From Aquimarina sp. U1-2 (GTDB lineage Bacteria; Bacteroidota; Bacteroidia; Flavobacteriales; Flavobacteriaceae): a stretch of DNA of 64,000 bases. The notes beneath the pieces are model-generated. The model was not told the origin of the DNA, searched no databases, and worked only from the letters and a program-made list of their open reading frames with translations. This document shows positions 44,001 to 51,787 of this stretch, piece after piece (the first letter of the stretch is position 1; each line of letters opens with the position of its first letter). The stretch spans positions 124,001-188,000 of the forward strand of contig NZ_JAGKIK010000001.1 in NCBI RefSeq assembly GCF_017897595.1, written 5' to 3'. The position numbers and the translations under genes were made by a program.

Positions 44001-45323
44001 CTTAAAATCTGCAGTAATCCCGTGATCTGATTTAACTTGATCGATTAATCCCTGATGCGAAGCAACTTTATTAACCAAGGTAAATTCGGCTTGCCGTCGA
44101 TCATAGTATCTATGAATATCCAAAGCATCCAAAGTACCATTATTAAACATAGTTGCAATACCTGTCATATACGGATTAAAGTTGCGAAATAAAGGTACCT
44201 CTTGCAAACCGCCCGGAGCAACTTCTAAAGTAGCGCTTACCGAGTGTACCCCATTGGCAAAGCCTCGGGTAGCTGCGATATAATCTGTTACGGGAAAATG
44301 TAAATTCGAAGGAACATCATCAACAGTTAAACCATACAAGGGTTCGTTGATAGCTGAATATTGTGTGATCCCCCAATTCGTAATGCCATTTTGCACCAGA
44401 AAACTACTATTAGGCCTAAACCTTTCAGCAAATGCAGCACCTATATCAAACCATTTCTGTTCATTTCCTAATGCCCCATTATCCGGATTATGTTCGATAA
44501 GCAACATGGGTTGGATCCCTTCTTGATATAGTAATAACACTATTTCATCAATAGATTCGGGTTTAACGTTAGCACCTTCGAGATATAGATTGGGTTCAAT
44601 TCCGATCCTGGTATACCTCAAACCGGCTGCCTGGATAGCTTCTGAAGCATTAAATGCATTGGTGTCGCCACGCCCTCCATTAAAATCACATGTGCCCATG
44701 ATACTGGCGATTTCGGGTTGATTGTTTATCGTTGAAGGATTTTCTAGTGTAATATCTAAGGAAGGACCAGTGCCTATACCCTCAGACGAGTGAAATTTCA
44801 TATTACCGACACCATCAGATGAGATGAGTAAAGATAACACTCCATCTGTCGCAATTTCTTGAAGAACAGCAGTAGTGATGTCAAAATTAAGTGTAATTTC
44901 TGATACATCATTAACTCCGGTTATGGTTGTAATATTGGCTTCAGAAGTAGGTGCCGTATTCCAGGTGATCGTGTTTTCTTGCCAGGTATCATCGTTTACA
45001 AATGCGACTGTATAATTATCTGGAGCACCATTGTTAACTGATTCTACCGTAAGTTTTAATGTAGCTGAACGTACCGTTGAATTTAAAGAGGATAGGTCAA
45101 ATTTGAGAAATGATTTTCGGGTAGAAGTTTCACCGGCTGCTTTTTTGACCCATAGTAAAGGATCAGAACCATAATTGATATCAGCATTTGCGCCTCCTCT
45201 TATAAAAGCATCTTCTCTGGGAAATATCACCGTTTGTGACAGAAGTGGCTCAAAACTTAGGACTGCAAACAGCACACTCAAGTATAGTATTGATGAGTTA
45301 AATGTACGATTAAGAATATTCAT
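41073..45323 (-). CDS. Multimodular T9SS-secreted candidate clan GH-A glycanase with three DNRLRE modules
   Basis: About 1,416 residues; the ATG at 45323 starts the signal peptide (NSSILYLSVLFAVLSFEPLLSQ). In order I see DNRLRE module 1 (about 30-195), a TIM-barrel region (about 205-610), an Ig-like domain, DNRLRE module 2 (VYVKGGQTDDDNFGDS), another Ig-like domain, DNRLRE module 3 (TYIRGGANADRNYGTS), a region resembling choice-of-anchor folds, and a type IX sorting domain (FPNPITSNSKISY, then GVYFVRF and final VLKR). In the barrel, SAINEPL offers the acid/base Glu, ALDIHRYYD a His-Tyr strand and VWSTEYNARG a nucleophile Glu about 120 residues on, all as in clan GH-A. I cannot assign a GH family. 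It is exported, probably surface-bound, and directly follows susD, so it is the best candidate endo-enzyme of PUL2. Confidence 0.8.
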   Translation of the reverse strand: MNILNRTFNSSILYLSVLFAVLSFEPLLSQTVIFPREDAFIRGGANADINYGSDPLLWVKKAAGETSTRKSFLKFDLSSLNSTVRSATLKLTVESVNNGAPDNYTVAFVNDDTWQENTITWNTAPTSEANITTITGVNDVSEITLNFDITTAVLQEIATDGVLSLLISSDGVGNMKFHSSEGIGTGPSLDITLENPSTINNQPEIASIMGTCDFNGGRGDTNAFNASEAIQAAGLRYTRIGIEPNLYLEGANVKPESIDEIVLLLYQEGIQPMLLIEHNPDNGALGNEQKWFDIGAAFAERFRPNSSFLVQNGITNWGITQYSAINEPLYGLTVDDVPSNLHFPVTDYIAATRGFANGVHSVSATLEVAPGGLQEVPLFRNFNPYMTGIATMFNNGTLDALDIHRYYDRRQAEFTLVNKVASHQGLIDQVKSDHGITADFKVWSTEYNARGAENDDDNAKDFVTATWDLLTVRGNDENIVSDFALAFRTYLPVSSNRNLGMAVSSFPFLGNPKGVAHQLMAIITKGFRMVEADEDTGVDILTAANGNTMWVFHNREGWSNLAGNSFVINDLPDVANILEVYRYNSWDPLIGSTGAPSPDRTIDIAGLTTVNIEDLDIGETYMFVAKENPSENDMPSVSLTIPTDETSFTEGDTIQISASASDPNGIKEVVLYAGPVRLGEFTTPPYAVDWTNVPAGTTRLLAIAKDTNGAVRLTTQDITVQHPENGVNLIASKDVYVKGGQTDDDNFGDSPALLVKTSGGNNLKRRIFLQFDVSQLTAVQEAILRLRVARSGSALHNVYFVPDDDWAENTITWNNQPEFPLEIASSSVSEEGQWTNFDITEKVREEQAGDGILSLAIWTTSTALVQYFSKESGEGNEPRLLVKESPVVSFEFPEDGAEFSPNQSIVAKVKAVSTDGATIEKVDFFVNDSLTGTDTKAPYLIKVRRKESGPFKLKATATDSEGKTSSKELNLFIAADGTSLQPTDDTYIRGGANADRNYGTSEELQIKRAGGAGFTRRCFLKFDLSEVTSDFTTAELRLRVSRNDGGNGPNNISLLFIEDDTWDEETLTWNTEPTAGDVIAIQPKDDPVAVNDWLTFDITEVVRRELTTDKKISVSVVSDGTGNFNLFSKESGLQNAPILLLDTVDFIVPPENCEALDCLRNANIDFFVAGRVGDNKVEGRIWEAAIFDQKDRKIGLKAAKGYQWEPGQRENFSITYQKQTGWVDFKIGDEQLRWQNHKEKTYSEVVAVTKSFKEGNESYITNLTVNGTQFSIVYAEKESAGLKIPVASDAQELTISGEITFFWPEGNRKFLNSFGLYFSEKEDDATIFKPFLKIFPNPITSNSKISYAIDQTSDVSIQIIDLRRRTVAQYQKSQQLQGRYEILWENIPDSNKVTSGVYFVRFTYGQDAITRLVLKR

Positions 45324-45394
45324 AATTAAGATTTCGTTACGTGAAGAGGTTTTAAAAGTCAATTTTTGGACGATTAATTAAACTGGATATCTTA

Positions 45395-45435
45395 GGTTAG
45401 TTTCGAGCATATTTTGGATATCCTCGAAACTAGCC
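45395..45435. repeat. Stable hairpin just downstream of PUL2 susD
   Basis: GGTTAGTTTCGAG (45395-45407) pairs with CTCGAAACTAGCC (45423-45435), 13 bp with one mismatch and a 15-nt loop. There is no T run after it on the minus strand, so it is more likely an mRNA stabiliser or processing site than a terminator. It separates susCD from the candidate glycanase gene. Confidence 0.65.
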
Positions 45436-45443
45436 TGTACTAT

Positions 45444-47111
45444 TTATTGATAACCGTTATTTTGTCTCATCGGGTTGGTTAAATTTGCATCGATTACTGA
45501 TTGAGGAATGGGGAATAATCTATCTCTTTCAGTAATGTTAGGTCCCGCCTGAAGATTATATAGACGTGTTCTTTCAATAAGCTTATTGTTTCTAACTAAA
45601 CAGTATCTCCTTTGTTCTTCGCAAAGAAACTCTCTGGATCGTTCATCGAGTAGAAAGTCTAGGTTAACTTCGGCTGCTGTAATCTCGCTGGCATTTGCTC
45701 TTCGTCGTACTACGTTTATAGCTTCGGCTGCGCCAGAGGTATTTCCTTGTGCCAACTGCGCTTCGGCCAATAACAAATAAGTGTCTGCTAAACGTAAATA
45801 CGGTTGATCGCCGTATTGTTCATTAAGATTAAGATTTGCAGGATCGGCCCATTCCCATTTTCTACAATGAGGATAAGTATTTCGATTAGAAGGATTAACA
45901 TTATCTTCGGGAACAGCTACAGTTTCTATAGTATCACCAAACGAGAAACCATCTGGAGGACTATCTCCTTCACTTTCAGTATAGGTATAACCTTTGGTTA
46001 TGGCAAATTCAGAATTACGCTCATCTTCGGGACCATAAATACTTAACGCCCAATTGGTCATCCCCAATCTTCCTATTCCTCTGCCTCCTCTATCAACAGA
46101 AACAGCAATACCATTAATATTTCTATAGAATCCTACGAAAAACCGGCGCATTATATTTCTACCTTGATCGGGATTGTCAATTCCATTTTCATGAACGATT
46201 GCCCAAAGCACCTCGGTATTTCCTTGAGAACGCAACACATTCCCATCATAAAACTGATCCATAAACGGTACGCCCGGTTGAGCGGCACGTACTCCATATC
46301 TTGAAGTGATTAAAGCATAAGGCCCTGAGATTACCGCCTGCGCTTTACGTTCGGCAAGATCAGGTTTTCCCATACGTATGTACAGTTCTGCCAAGTAATG
46401 TTGTGCGACCGCTTTTGACACGGTACCCGGATTTCTAGACTCTGTTGGCAACCAAGTTTCTGCGAATAACAAATCAGACTCCATCACTGCAAAAACCTCA
46501 TCAAGAGGCGATCTCTGCCAATCTGTTATAATGTTATCGCCCGTTGATTCTTTTAAACTTATAGGAACGTCTCCCCAAAGATAGGTAAGATGCCTGTATG
46601 CCCAAGCTCGTACAGTCTTGGCTTCGGCGATAGCTTCATTTTTTTCTTCTAAAGACCATTCTATTTCAGGATTTTCTGATCTATCGACAATGGTATTAGC
46701 GGCATTGATTGTTCTATACAACCACCCAAATATACGAGTGGTATAACCGGCCGCAGAATTATTTGCACCGCCAAACTGAGAGGTGATCACTCCTGACGAT
46801 CTTCCTGGATTTAAGGCAAAAACATTATCTGTTCCGTTAACCATGATAGAAAATCTTAAATCTCCTCCGCCACTTTCGTTTTGACCGTTACTACCCATAC
46901 GCTCTTTTCGTACTTCGTGATATAAACCGTTTAGTGCAGATTGAACACCCGCCTTATCTACAAAAACATCTTCGGCTACTACAATATTCGCAGGATCTTC
47001 TTCCAGAAAATCTTCAGAACAGGATACTATGCTTAAAGTTCCAAAAAGTAATAGGATCATTTTATTCCATATTACCTTTTGTATCGTTATTGATTTATTA
47101 TGTTTTTTCAT
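45444..47111 (-). CDS. susD-like: SusD/RagB-family glycan-binding lipoprotein, PUL2
   Basis: A 555-residue RagB/SusD protein. The N-terminus has a basic stretch and a hydrophobic run ending in a lipobox (MILLLFGTLSIVSC), followed by EDFLEEDPANIVVAEDVF. Helical core segments include EAKTVRAWAYRHLTYLWGDVPISLKE and VSKAVAQHYLAELYIRMG; the C-terminus has YLRLADTYLLLAEAQLAQGN and LLDERSREFLCEEQRRYCLVRN. It should bind the PUL2 oligosaccharide at the outer surface over the SusC channel. It lies 11 nt after susC. Confidence 0.95.
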   Translation of the reverse strand: MKKHNKSITIQKVIWNKMILLLFGTLSIVSCSEDFLEEDPANIVVAEDVFVDKAGVQSALNGLYHEVRKERMGSNGQNESGGGDLRFSIMVNGTDNVFALNPGRSSGVITSQFGGANNSAAGYTTRIFGWLYRTINAANTIVDRSENPEIEWSLEEKNEAIAEAKTVRAWAYRHLTYLWGDVPISLKESTGDNIITDWQRSPLDEVFAVMESDLLFAETWLPTESRNPGTVSKAVAQHYLAELYIRMGKPDLAERKAQAVISGPYALITSRYGVRAAQPGVPFMDQFYDGNVLRSQGNTEVLWAIVHENGIDNPDQGRNIMRRFFVGFYRNINGIAVSVDRGGRGIGRLGMTNWALSIYGPEDERNSEFAITKGYTYTESEGDSPPDGFSFGDTIETVAVPEDNVNPSNRNTYPHCRKWEWADPANLNLNEQYGDQPYLRLADTYLLLAEAQLAQGNTSGAAEAINVVRRRANASEITAAEVNLDFLLDERSREFLCEEQRRYCLVRNNKLIERTRLYNLQAGPNITERDRLFPIPQSVIDANLTNPMRQNNGYQ

Positions 47112-47122
47112 GCGTTTAAATT

Positions 47123-50100
47123 TTAAAGACTTACATTAATACCAAAAATGAAAGTTCTGTTAACCGGAATAGAAAATTGCCTAAATCCCTGACTTATATC
47201 GTTATTTTCTGCTTGAGTTGCATCAACTCTTCCTTGAAATTCGGGATCAGTTCCAGTCCAATCGGTGATGGTGAATAAGTTTCTAACCGTACCGTATAAC
47301 TTAAAATTAGACAGTCCTAAAGTTTCGAGTACAGGCGAGGGAAAATCATAGGATAGTGTAACATCCCTCATTCGTATAAAACTGGCATCTTCTACGAATC
47401 GTACTTCTTCAGGATTAGGATCTGTACTTGTGGGGCCTGCCTCACTATTTCTGGGATATGTATTGATTGGATTTTCTGGTGTCCAGAATTCTCTTTGGAC
47501 TCCATTTCGTCTTCCTCCTTGCAAGAAAACCTCTGCATCTAATAAACTATTTGGGCGTTCTACCCCTTGTTCTGTATAGATAAAGAAGTTTAATCCCCAA
47601 TTTTTATATTTTATTGTACTCCCCAACCCAGCAATAAAATCAGGTTGCAAATTTCCGAAAATCTCTCGATCATCATCTCGACTTATTTCGCCATCCTGGT
47701 TCACATCTCTAATTCGAACATCACCGGGAACGGCATTATATACTGCAGCTTCTGCGGCTTCGTCTTCCTGCCAAATTCCGTCAAATACAAGACCATAATT
47801 TACGTCGATTGGCTGACCAATAAACCATTGATTACGAATGTCGTCATTTCCATCCCCATATAATTTTAAAATTTTATTTCGGTTGAACGAGAAATTAAAA
47901 TCTACAGACCAGCTAAAATTCGTTTTCTCAATAACATCACCGGAAATTATAAGTTCAAGACCTTTATTTTCTGTTTCTCCAATGTTTTGAACTATTGAAG
48001 GTATGCCTTGCACTGCAGATATGCCTCTATTGAGCAACAGGTCTTCGGTTGTCGATTGATAATACTCAACACTTCCTCGAATTCTATTATTCAAAAAGCC
48101 GAAATCTAATCCTGCGTTGAATGAGGTAGTTGTCTCCCACCCAAGATCTGCATTGCCTAATGAAACAGGAATAAAACCAGCGGCAAATTGCGAACTGTTA
48201 TTACCGCTCAAGTAATTTTGTGGTCCTAGTCTGGCTAATGTTCTAAAAGGTCGTATAGCTTGATTCCCTATTTGACCATAAGATAACCGCAGTTTTAGAT
48301 TGTTTACTAGTTTAGAATCATACAAGAAATTTTCTCTAGAGATATTCCATGCCAAACCTACCGAAGGAAATATGGCATATTTATTATTGGTACCAAAACC
48401 TGAAAAACCATCTCTCCTGGCGGTTAGAGTTAGTAAATATTTACTATCGTACCCGTAATTAATACGACCCATCTGTGATATAATAGTATTTTTTCTGTAG
48501 ACATTAGACGGTATAATAATGTTGGCGAGCTCTGCTTGATAGAAATTTAAAAGATCGTTGGGAAATCCTCTGGCGTCTAATTGAAATCTTTGATAATCTT
48601 CTATTTGGCTACTATAAAGCGCAGTAACATCGATACTGTGAGCACCAAAGTTCTTTTTGTAGCTTAAAATATTTTCTAGCAAGAAATTTCTGGTTCTATC
48701 TTGACGATTGGTAGAAGATCCCTCTGCCAGTAATCCTGTTCTTGTGTTACGACCGCGGTATGTATTTCGATCTCTATTCGAATATTCTGAACCCGTATTC
48801 AGTTTATACGATAAGCCCGGAATAAATGGGATGTCGATATTCATGTAGACATTAGAAAATATAGAATATTCTTCGTCTTCGTTTTCAAACAATGTTCTTT
48901 CAAGAGGGTTTCCAAAAAATTCATCCTCGGGCCATGGAAATACTGTTGGCGTTACTCCATCTTCTTCATACGGATTGGTAAGAGGATTTAGAAAAAAAGC
49001 ACCTGCCAGATCTACCGCAATACCATCACGATTGATATAATTTAATCGAGTGTTGGTTCCTATGGTCAACCAATCCTTTATTTTCTGATCAAGATTGAAC
49101 TGTAAATTATACCGTTGAAACTGATCTCCTTTGGCTATACCCTCTACATCAATAAATGTTCCTGCCAGATACACTTTTGTTTTTTCGGTTCCTGATGATA
49201 CCGAGATAGAATGTTCTTGTTGTATAGAAGTTCGAGTTGAGATATCTATCCAATCTGTAAAATTTTGGTTGTTGTAATTTTCAAGTTCTGTAGGAGTAAA
49301 TACAGTTTCAGGATTGTTTGGGTCTCCCCCTAGTCTTTCTAATTTGAAATTGTAAAATTCTTCCCCGTTCATTAAATTCGGAACATTTGTAGCTTTTTGA
49401 AAACCTACATAGGTGTTGTAGTTAATTACAGTACGACCTAATTTTCCTTTTTTTGTAGTGATCAAAATAACACCATTTGCCCCTCGAGTACCATAAATTG
49501 CTGATGAAGACACATCTTTCAAAACTTCTAACGATTCTATGTCATTAGGATTGATTTGAGAAATATTTCCGCTAAAAGGTACACCATCCAGAACGATTAA
49601 TGGGCCATTATTCGCCGTGATTGAATTTTGACCTCGTATTCTTATATTCACATCAGCGTTTTCGGCGCCTGCACTATTATTGGTAATATAAACTCCAGAT
49701 ACCGAGCCTTGAAGTGCTTGTGTAAAGTTTGTATTGGGTACATTCTCTAGTCGATATTCTTCTAGAGATGAGACCGAACCCGTAATATTTTGTCGGCTTT
49801 GTGTACCATAACCTACTACCACGATTTCATCTAATGCCGATGCATCAGGCTTGAAAGAGTAGTCGATTACTCTTCTACCCTTTATTTCAATTTCTTCGGT
49901 TTCATAACCTAAATAAGAGAACACCAAGATTTTGCTTTGGCTATTAACGGCGATAGAGTAATTCCCGTCAAAATCAGATACTGCTCCGTTTGAAGTGCCT
50001 TTCACCAAAATATTAGCCCCCGGTAGTGGCATGCCGTTTTCGTCTGTAACCGTTCCTGTGATCATATTTTGTATTGAAGTGTTTGGTTTGGATACAGATC

Positions 50101-50464
50101 TATCTAATCGCACATCTATAGTACGGTTAACCTGCCTAAATCGCAACATTGTATTTTCGGATATAGTTTGCAGAATTTTTGCAACAGAAAGTGAAGTTTC
50201 AGGAAGTTGTATAGTATTTTGACTGGTAATATCATTTTTATCATACATAAAAACGAATTCTGTATTTTTTTCAATCGATTTGAGTATGTTTTTGATACTC
50301 ATATTTGCATTATTTACAGAAACAAAGACATCTTTTACGCTTTTATATTTTTGCGCCTTCCCATGATTGGCAATTAGCAAATTGACAAAAAACAAAGTAA
50401 TAGTTAGGGTTCGTAACATACGCTTAGAGATCGAATAGTTCGATCGCAGTAATTTTTTTTTCAT
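47123..50464 (-). CDS. susC-like: SusC/RagA TonB-dependent transporter with STN signalling domain, PUL2
   Basis: A 1,113-residue SusC-like transporter. After the signal peptide (about 1-38) an STN domain (about 45-125: VFVSVNNANMSIKNILKSIEKN, FVFMYDKND, IQLPETSLSVAKILQTISEN) precedes the carboxypeptidase-like domain (ITGTVTDENGMPLPGANILVKG), plug (VPNTNFTQALQGSVSGVYITNN, VLKDVSSSAIYGTRGANGVILITTKKG) and barrel ending FGINVSL. The STN domain is the hallmark of transducers that signal through a FecR anti-sigma factor to an ECF sigma factor, both encoded upstream. So import of PUL2 glycan should switch on PUL2. The PUL1 SusC lacks this domain. Confidence 0.96.
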   Translation of the reverse strand: MKKKLLRSNYSISKRMLRTLTITLFFVNLLIANHGKAQKYKSVKDVFVSVNNANMSIKNILKSIEKNTEFVFMYDKNDITSQNTIQLPETSLSVAKILQTISENTMLRFRQVNRTIDVRLDRSVSKPNTSIQNMITGTVTDENGMPLPGANILVKGTSNGAVSDFDGNYSIAVNSQSKILVFSYLGYETEEIEIKGRRVIDYSFKPDASALDEIVVVGYGTQSRQNITGSVSSLEEYRLENVPNTNFTQALQGSVSGVYITNNSAGAENADVNIRIRGQNSITANNGPLIVLDGVPFSGNISQINPNDIESLEVLKDVSSSAIYGTRGANGVILITTKKGKLGRTVINYNTYVGFQKATNVPNLMNGEEFYNFKLERLGGDPNNPETVFTPTELENYNNQNFTDWIDISTRTSIQQEHSISVSSGTEKTKVYLAGTFIDVEGIAKGDQFQRYNLQFNLDQKIKDWLTIGTNTRLNYINRDGIAVDLAGAFFLNPLTNPYEEDGVTPTVFPWPEDEFFGNPLERTLFENEDEEYSIFSNVYMNIDIPFIPGLSYKLNTGSEYSNRDRNTYRGRNTRTGLLAEGSSTNRQDRTRNFLLENILSYKKNFGAHSIDVTALYSSQIEDYQRFQLDARGFPNDLLNFYQAELANIIIPSNVYRKNTIISQMGRINYGYDSKYLLTLTARRDGFSGFGTNNKYAIFPSVGLAWNISRENFLYDSKLVNNLKLRLSYGQIGNQAIRPFRTLARLGPQNYLSGNNSSQFAAGFIPVSLGNADLGWETTTSFNAGLDFGFLNNRIRGSVEYYQSTTEDLLLNRGISAVQGIPSIVQNIGETENKGLELIISGDVIEKTNFSWSVDFNFSFNRNKILKLYGDGNDDIRNQWFIGQPIDVNYGLVFDGIWQEDEAAEAAVYNAVPGDVRIRDVNQDGEISRDDDREIFGNLQPDFIAGLGSTIKYKNWGLNFFIYTEQGVERPNSLLDAEVFLQGGRRNGVQREFWTPENPINTYPRNSEAGPTSTDPNPEEVRFVEDASFIRMRDVTLSYDFPSPVLETLGLSNFKLYGTVRNLFTITDWTGTDPEFQGRVDATQAENNDISQGFRQFSIPVNRTFIFGINVSL

Positions 50465-50554
50465 AATTTTGTTATGTTTTTTGATGTATTCATTAAACGA
50501 GCCGTGAATCGTATTTCAATTGCGAATCGATATCGTTTCTCGGCTGTATACAAG

Positions 50555-50579
50555 AGCAGTCTATTGGTAGTAGACTGTT
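50555..50579. repeat. Hairpin in the susC leader of PUL2
   Basis: CAGTCTA (50557-50563) and TAGACTG (50571-50577) are perfect 7-bp arms with a 7-nt loop, extendable by a G-U and an A-T pair. It lies in the 153-nt gap between the anti-sigma gene and susC, about 100 nt before the susC start. It may mark the end of the anti-sigma transcript or a leader structure; no clear T run follows on the minus strand. Confidence 0.45.
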
Positions 50580-50617
50580 CTTTGTTTTTATGAAGAATTA
50601 TTGGTATGATTCATAGT

Positions 50618-51649
50618 TCAAAATTTAAATTCTATTATTTTCCCTTTTATTTTATAATTAAAATCTTCGATAAATGAAAGCCTATCCAGTACACGTTTAA
50701 GTTTTTGTTTTTTAAATTCTCCTGTAAGGTTCCAATTTTTTGAAGGTCTATTTTTTAGCTGAATCTCTACACCATACCATCGCTCAAGTTTTTGTATAAC
50801 TTCTGAAAGAGAAGCATTTTTGAAATACAAAATTTGCTCCTTCCATGCTATAACTTCTTTCAGATCAAAAGACCGAATACTACTTTTTTGATCTTTTATA
50901 GAGTAGATAAGTTGTTCGCCAGGATAGGTAATATTTTCAGTTTTTAAAGATTTGTTTTCGATACTGATTTTTCCACTTACTAGCGATATTTTAACCTCTT
51001 TATTTTGATCACTATAGGCATTCACATCAAAAGAAGTACCTAAAGCGGTAGTGGTAAGACCTAATGAATTGACTCTAAATGGGCGAACTGTATCTTCTAC
51101 AACTTCAAAAAAGGCTTGTCCGTCTAAGCTAACTACTCTTTCGGTATCTGTAAACACAGAAGGATAAGAAAGAGCGCTTCCTGCATTAAGCCATACGATC
51201 GATCCGTCTGGTAAACGAATTTTAGATTGCCTTCCATTTGGATTCTTTTTGATAATATCTGAAACTTTGGCCTGAGGCGGTATTTTTATCGGCGTAGATA
51301 AATAATCATTGACCAGATAGGTGCTTGATAAAAGTACAATGACAATTGCAGCAACTTTTAAAAAAATAAACGATGTTGAAGTCTTATCTTTTTTACGAGG
51401 TGTTTTTATGATGGAATTCATGGATAGTATGTGATCCAAAGACTGTTCTTCGACAGTAGCTTTAACAGCGTGCGTTTTAAATTTCATCGATAAAATAATC
51501 TCTCTGGATTTCATGAGAACATCTCTTTGTTCTGGATATAATTGCAACCATTTTAACCAGAAAATATCTAACTCTGGATCCGGATTTTTAACCCATCTCA
51601 CGAACTCTTCATCACTTAAAAAATCTTCTATATTCTTTTTCTTCTTCAT
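50618..51649 (-). CDS. FecR-family anti-sigma factor, PUL2
   Basis: A 343-residue FecR-like protein. The cytoplasmic N-terminus (about 1-85: SDEEFVRWVKNPDPELDIFWLKWL) would hold the sigma factor. One membrane segment follows (FIFLKVAAIVIVLLSSTYLV), then the FecR domain (NGRQSKIRLPDGSIVWLNAGSALSYP, DGQAFFEVVEDTVRPFRVNSLGLTTTALGTSFDVNAYSD) and the C-terminal DUF4974 segment (YFKNASLSEVIQKLERWYGVEI). The DUF4974 part would contact the STN domain of the adjacent SusC. The partner sigma gene is not next to it; the GH127-like gene lies between them. Confidence 0.95.
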   Translation of the reverse strand: MKKKKNIEDFLSDEEFVRWVKNPDPELDIFWLKWLQLYPEQRDVLMKSREIILSMKFKTHAVKATVEEQSLDHILSMNSIIKTPRKKDKTSTSFIFLKVAAIVIVLLSSTYLVNDYLSTPIKIPPQAKVSDIIKKNPNGRQSKIRLPDGSIVWLNAGSALSYPSVFTDTERVVSLDGQAFFEVVEDTVRPFRVNSLGLTTTALGTSFDVNAYSDQNKEVKISLVSGKISIENKSLKTENITYPGEQLIYSIKDQKSSIRSFDLKEVIAWKEQILYFKNASLSEVIQKLERWYGVEIQLKNRPSKNWNLTGEFKKQKLKRVLDRLSFIEDFNYKIKGKIIEFKF

Positions 51650-51787
51650 TTCAATTCTAGGTTACTATTATTAATAAGGCAGTTCTATTGTAAATAACAC
51701 CGTGTATCCTTAAAATTTTTGTTAATTATTTACTTTTTTACAAAATTACTAGCTTCCAGACCTATAAAAATCCAGTATGTAGATACT

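Noticed and set aside
45434..45443. CCTGTACTAT match to half of the GntR-type operator near PUL2 susD
   Set aside because: Only one half is present, the second TACAG unit is missing and it lies behind susD, not in front of a promoter.
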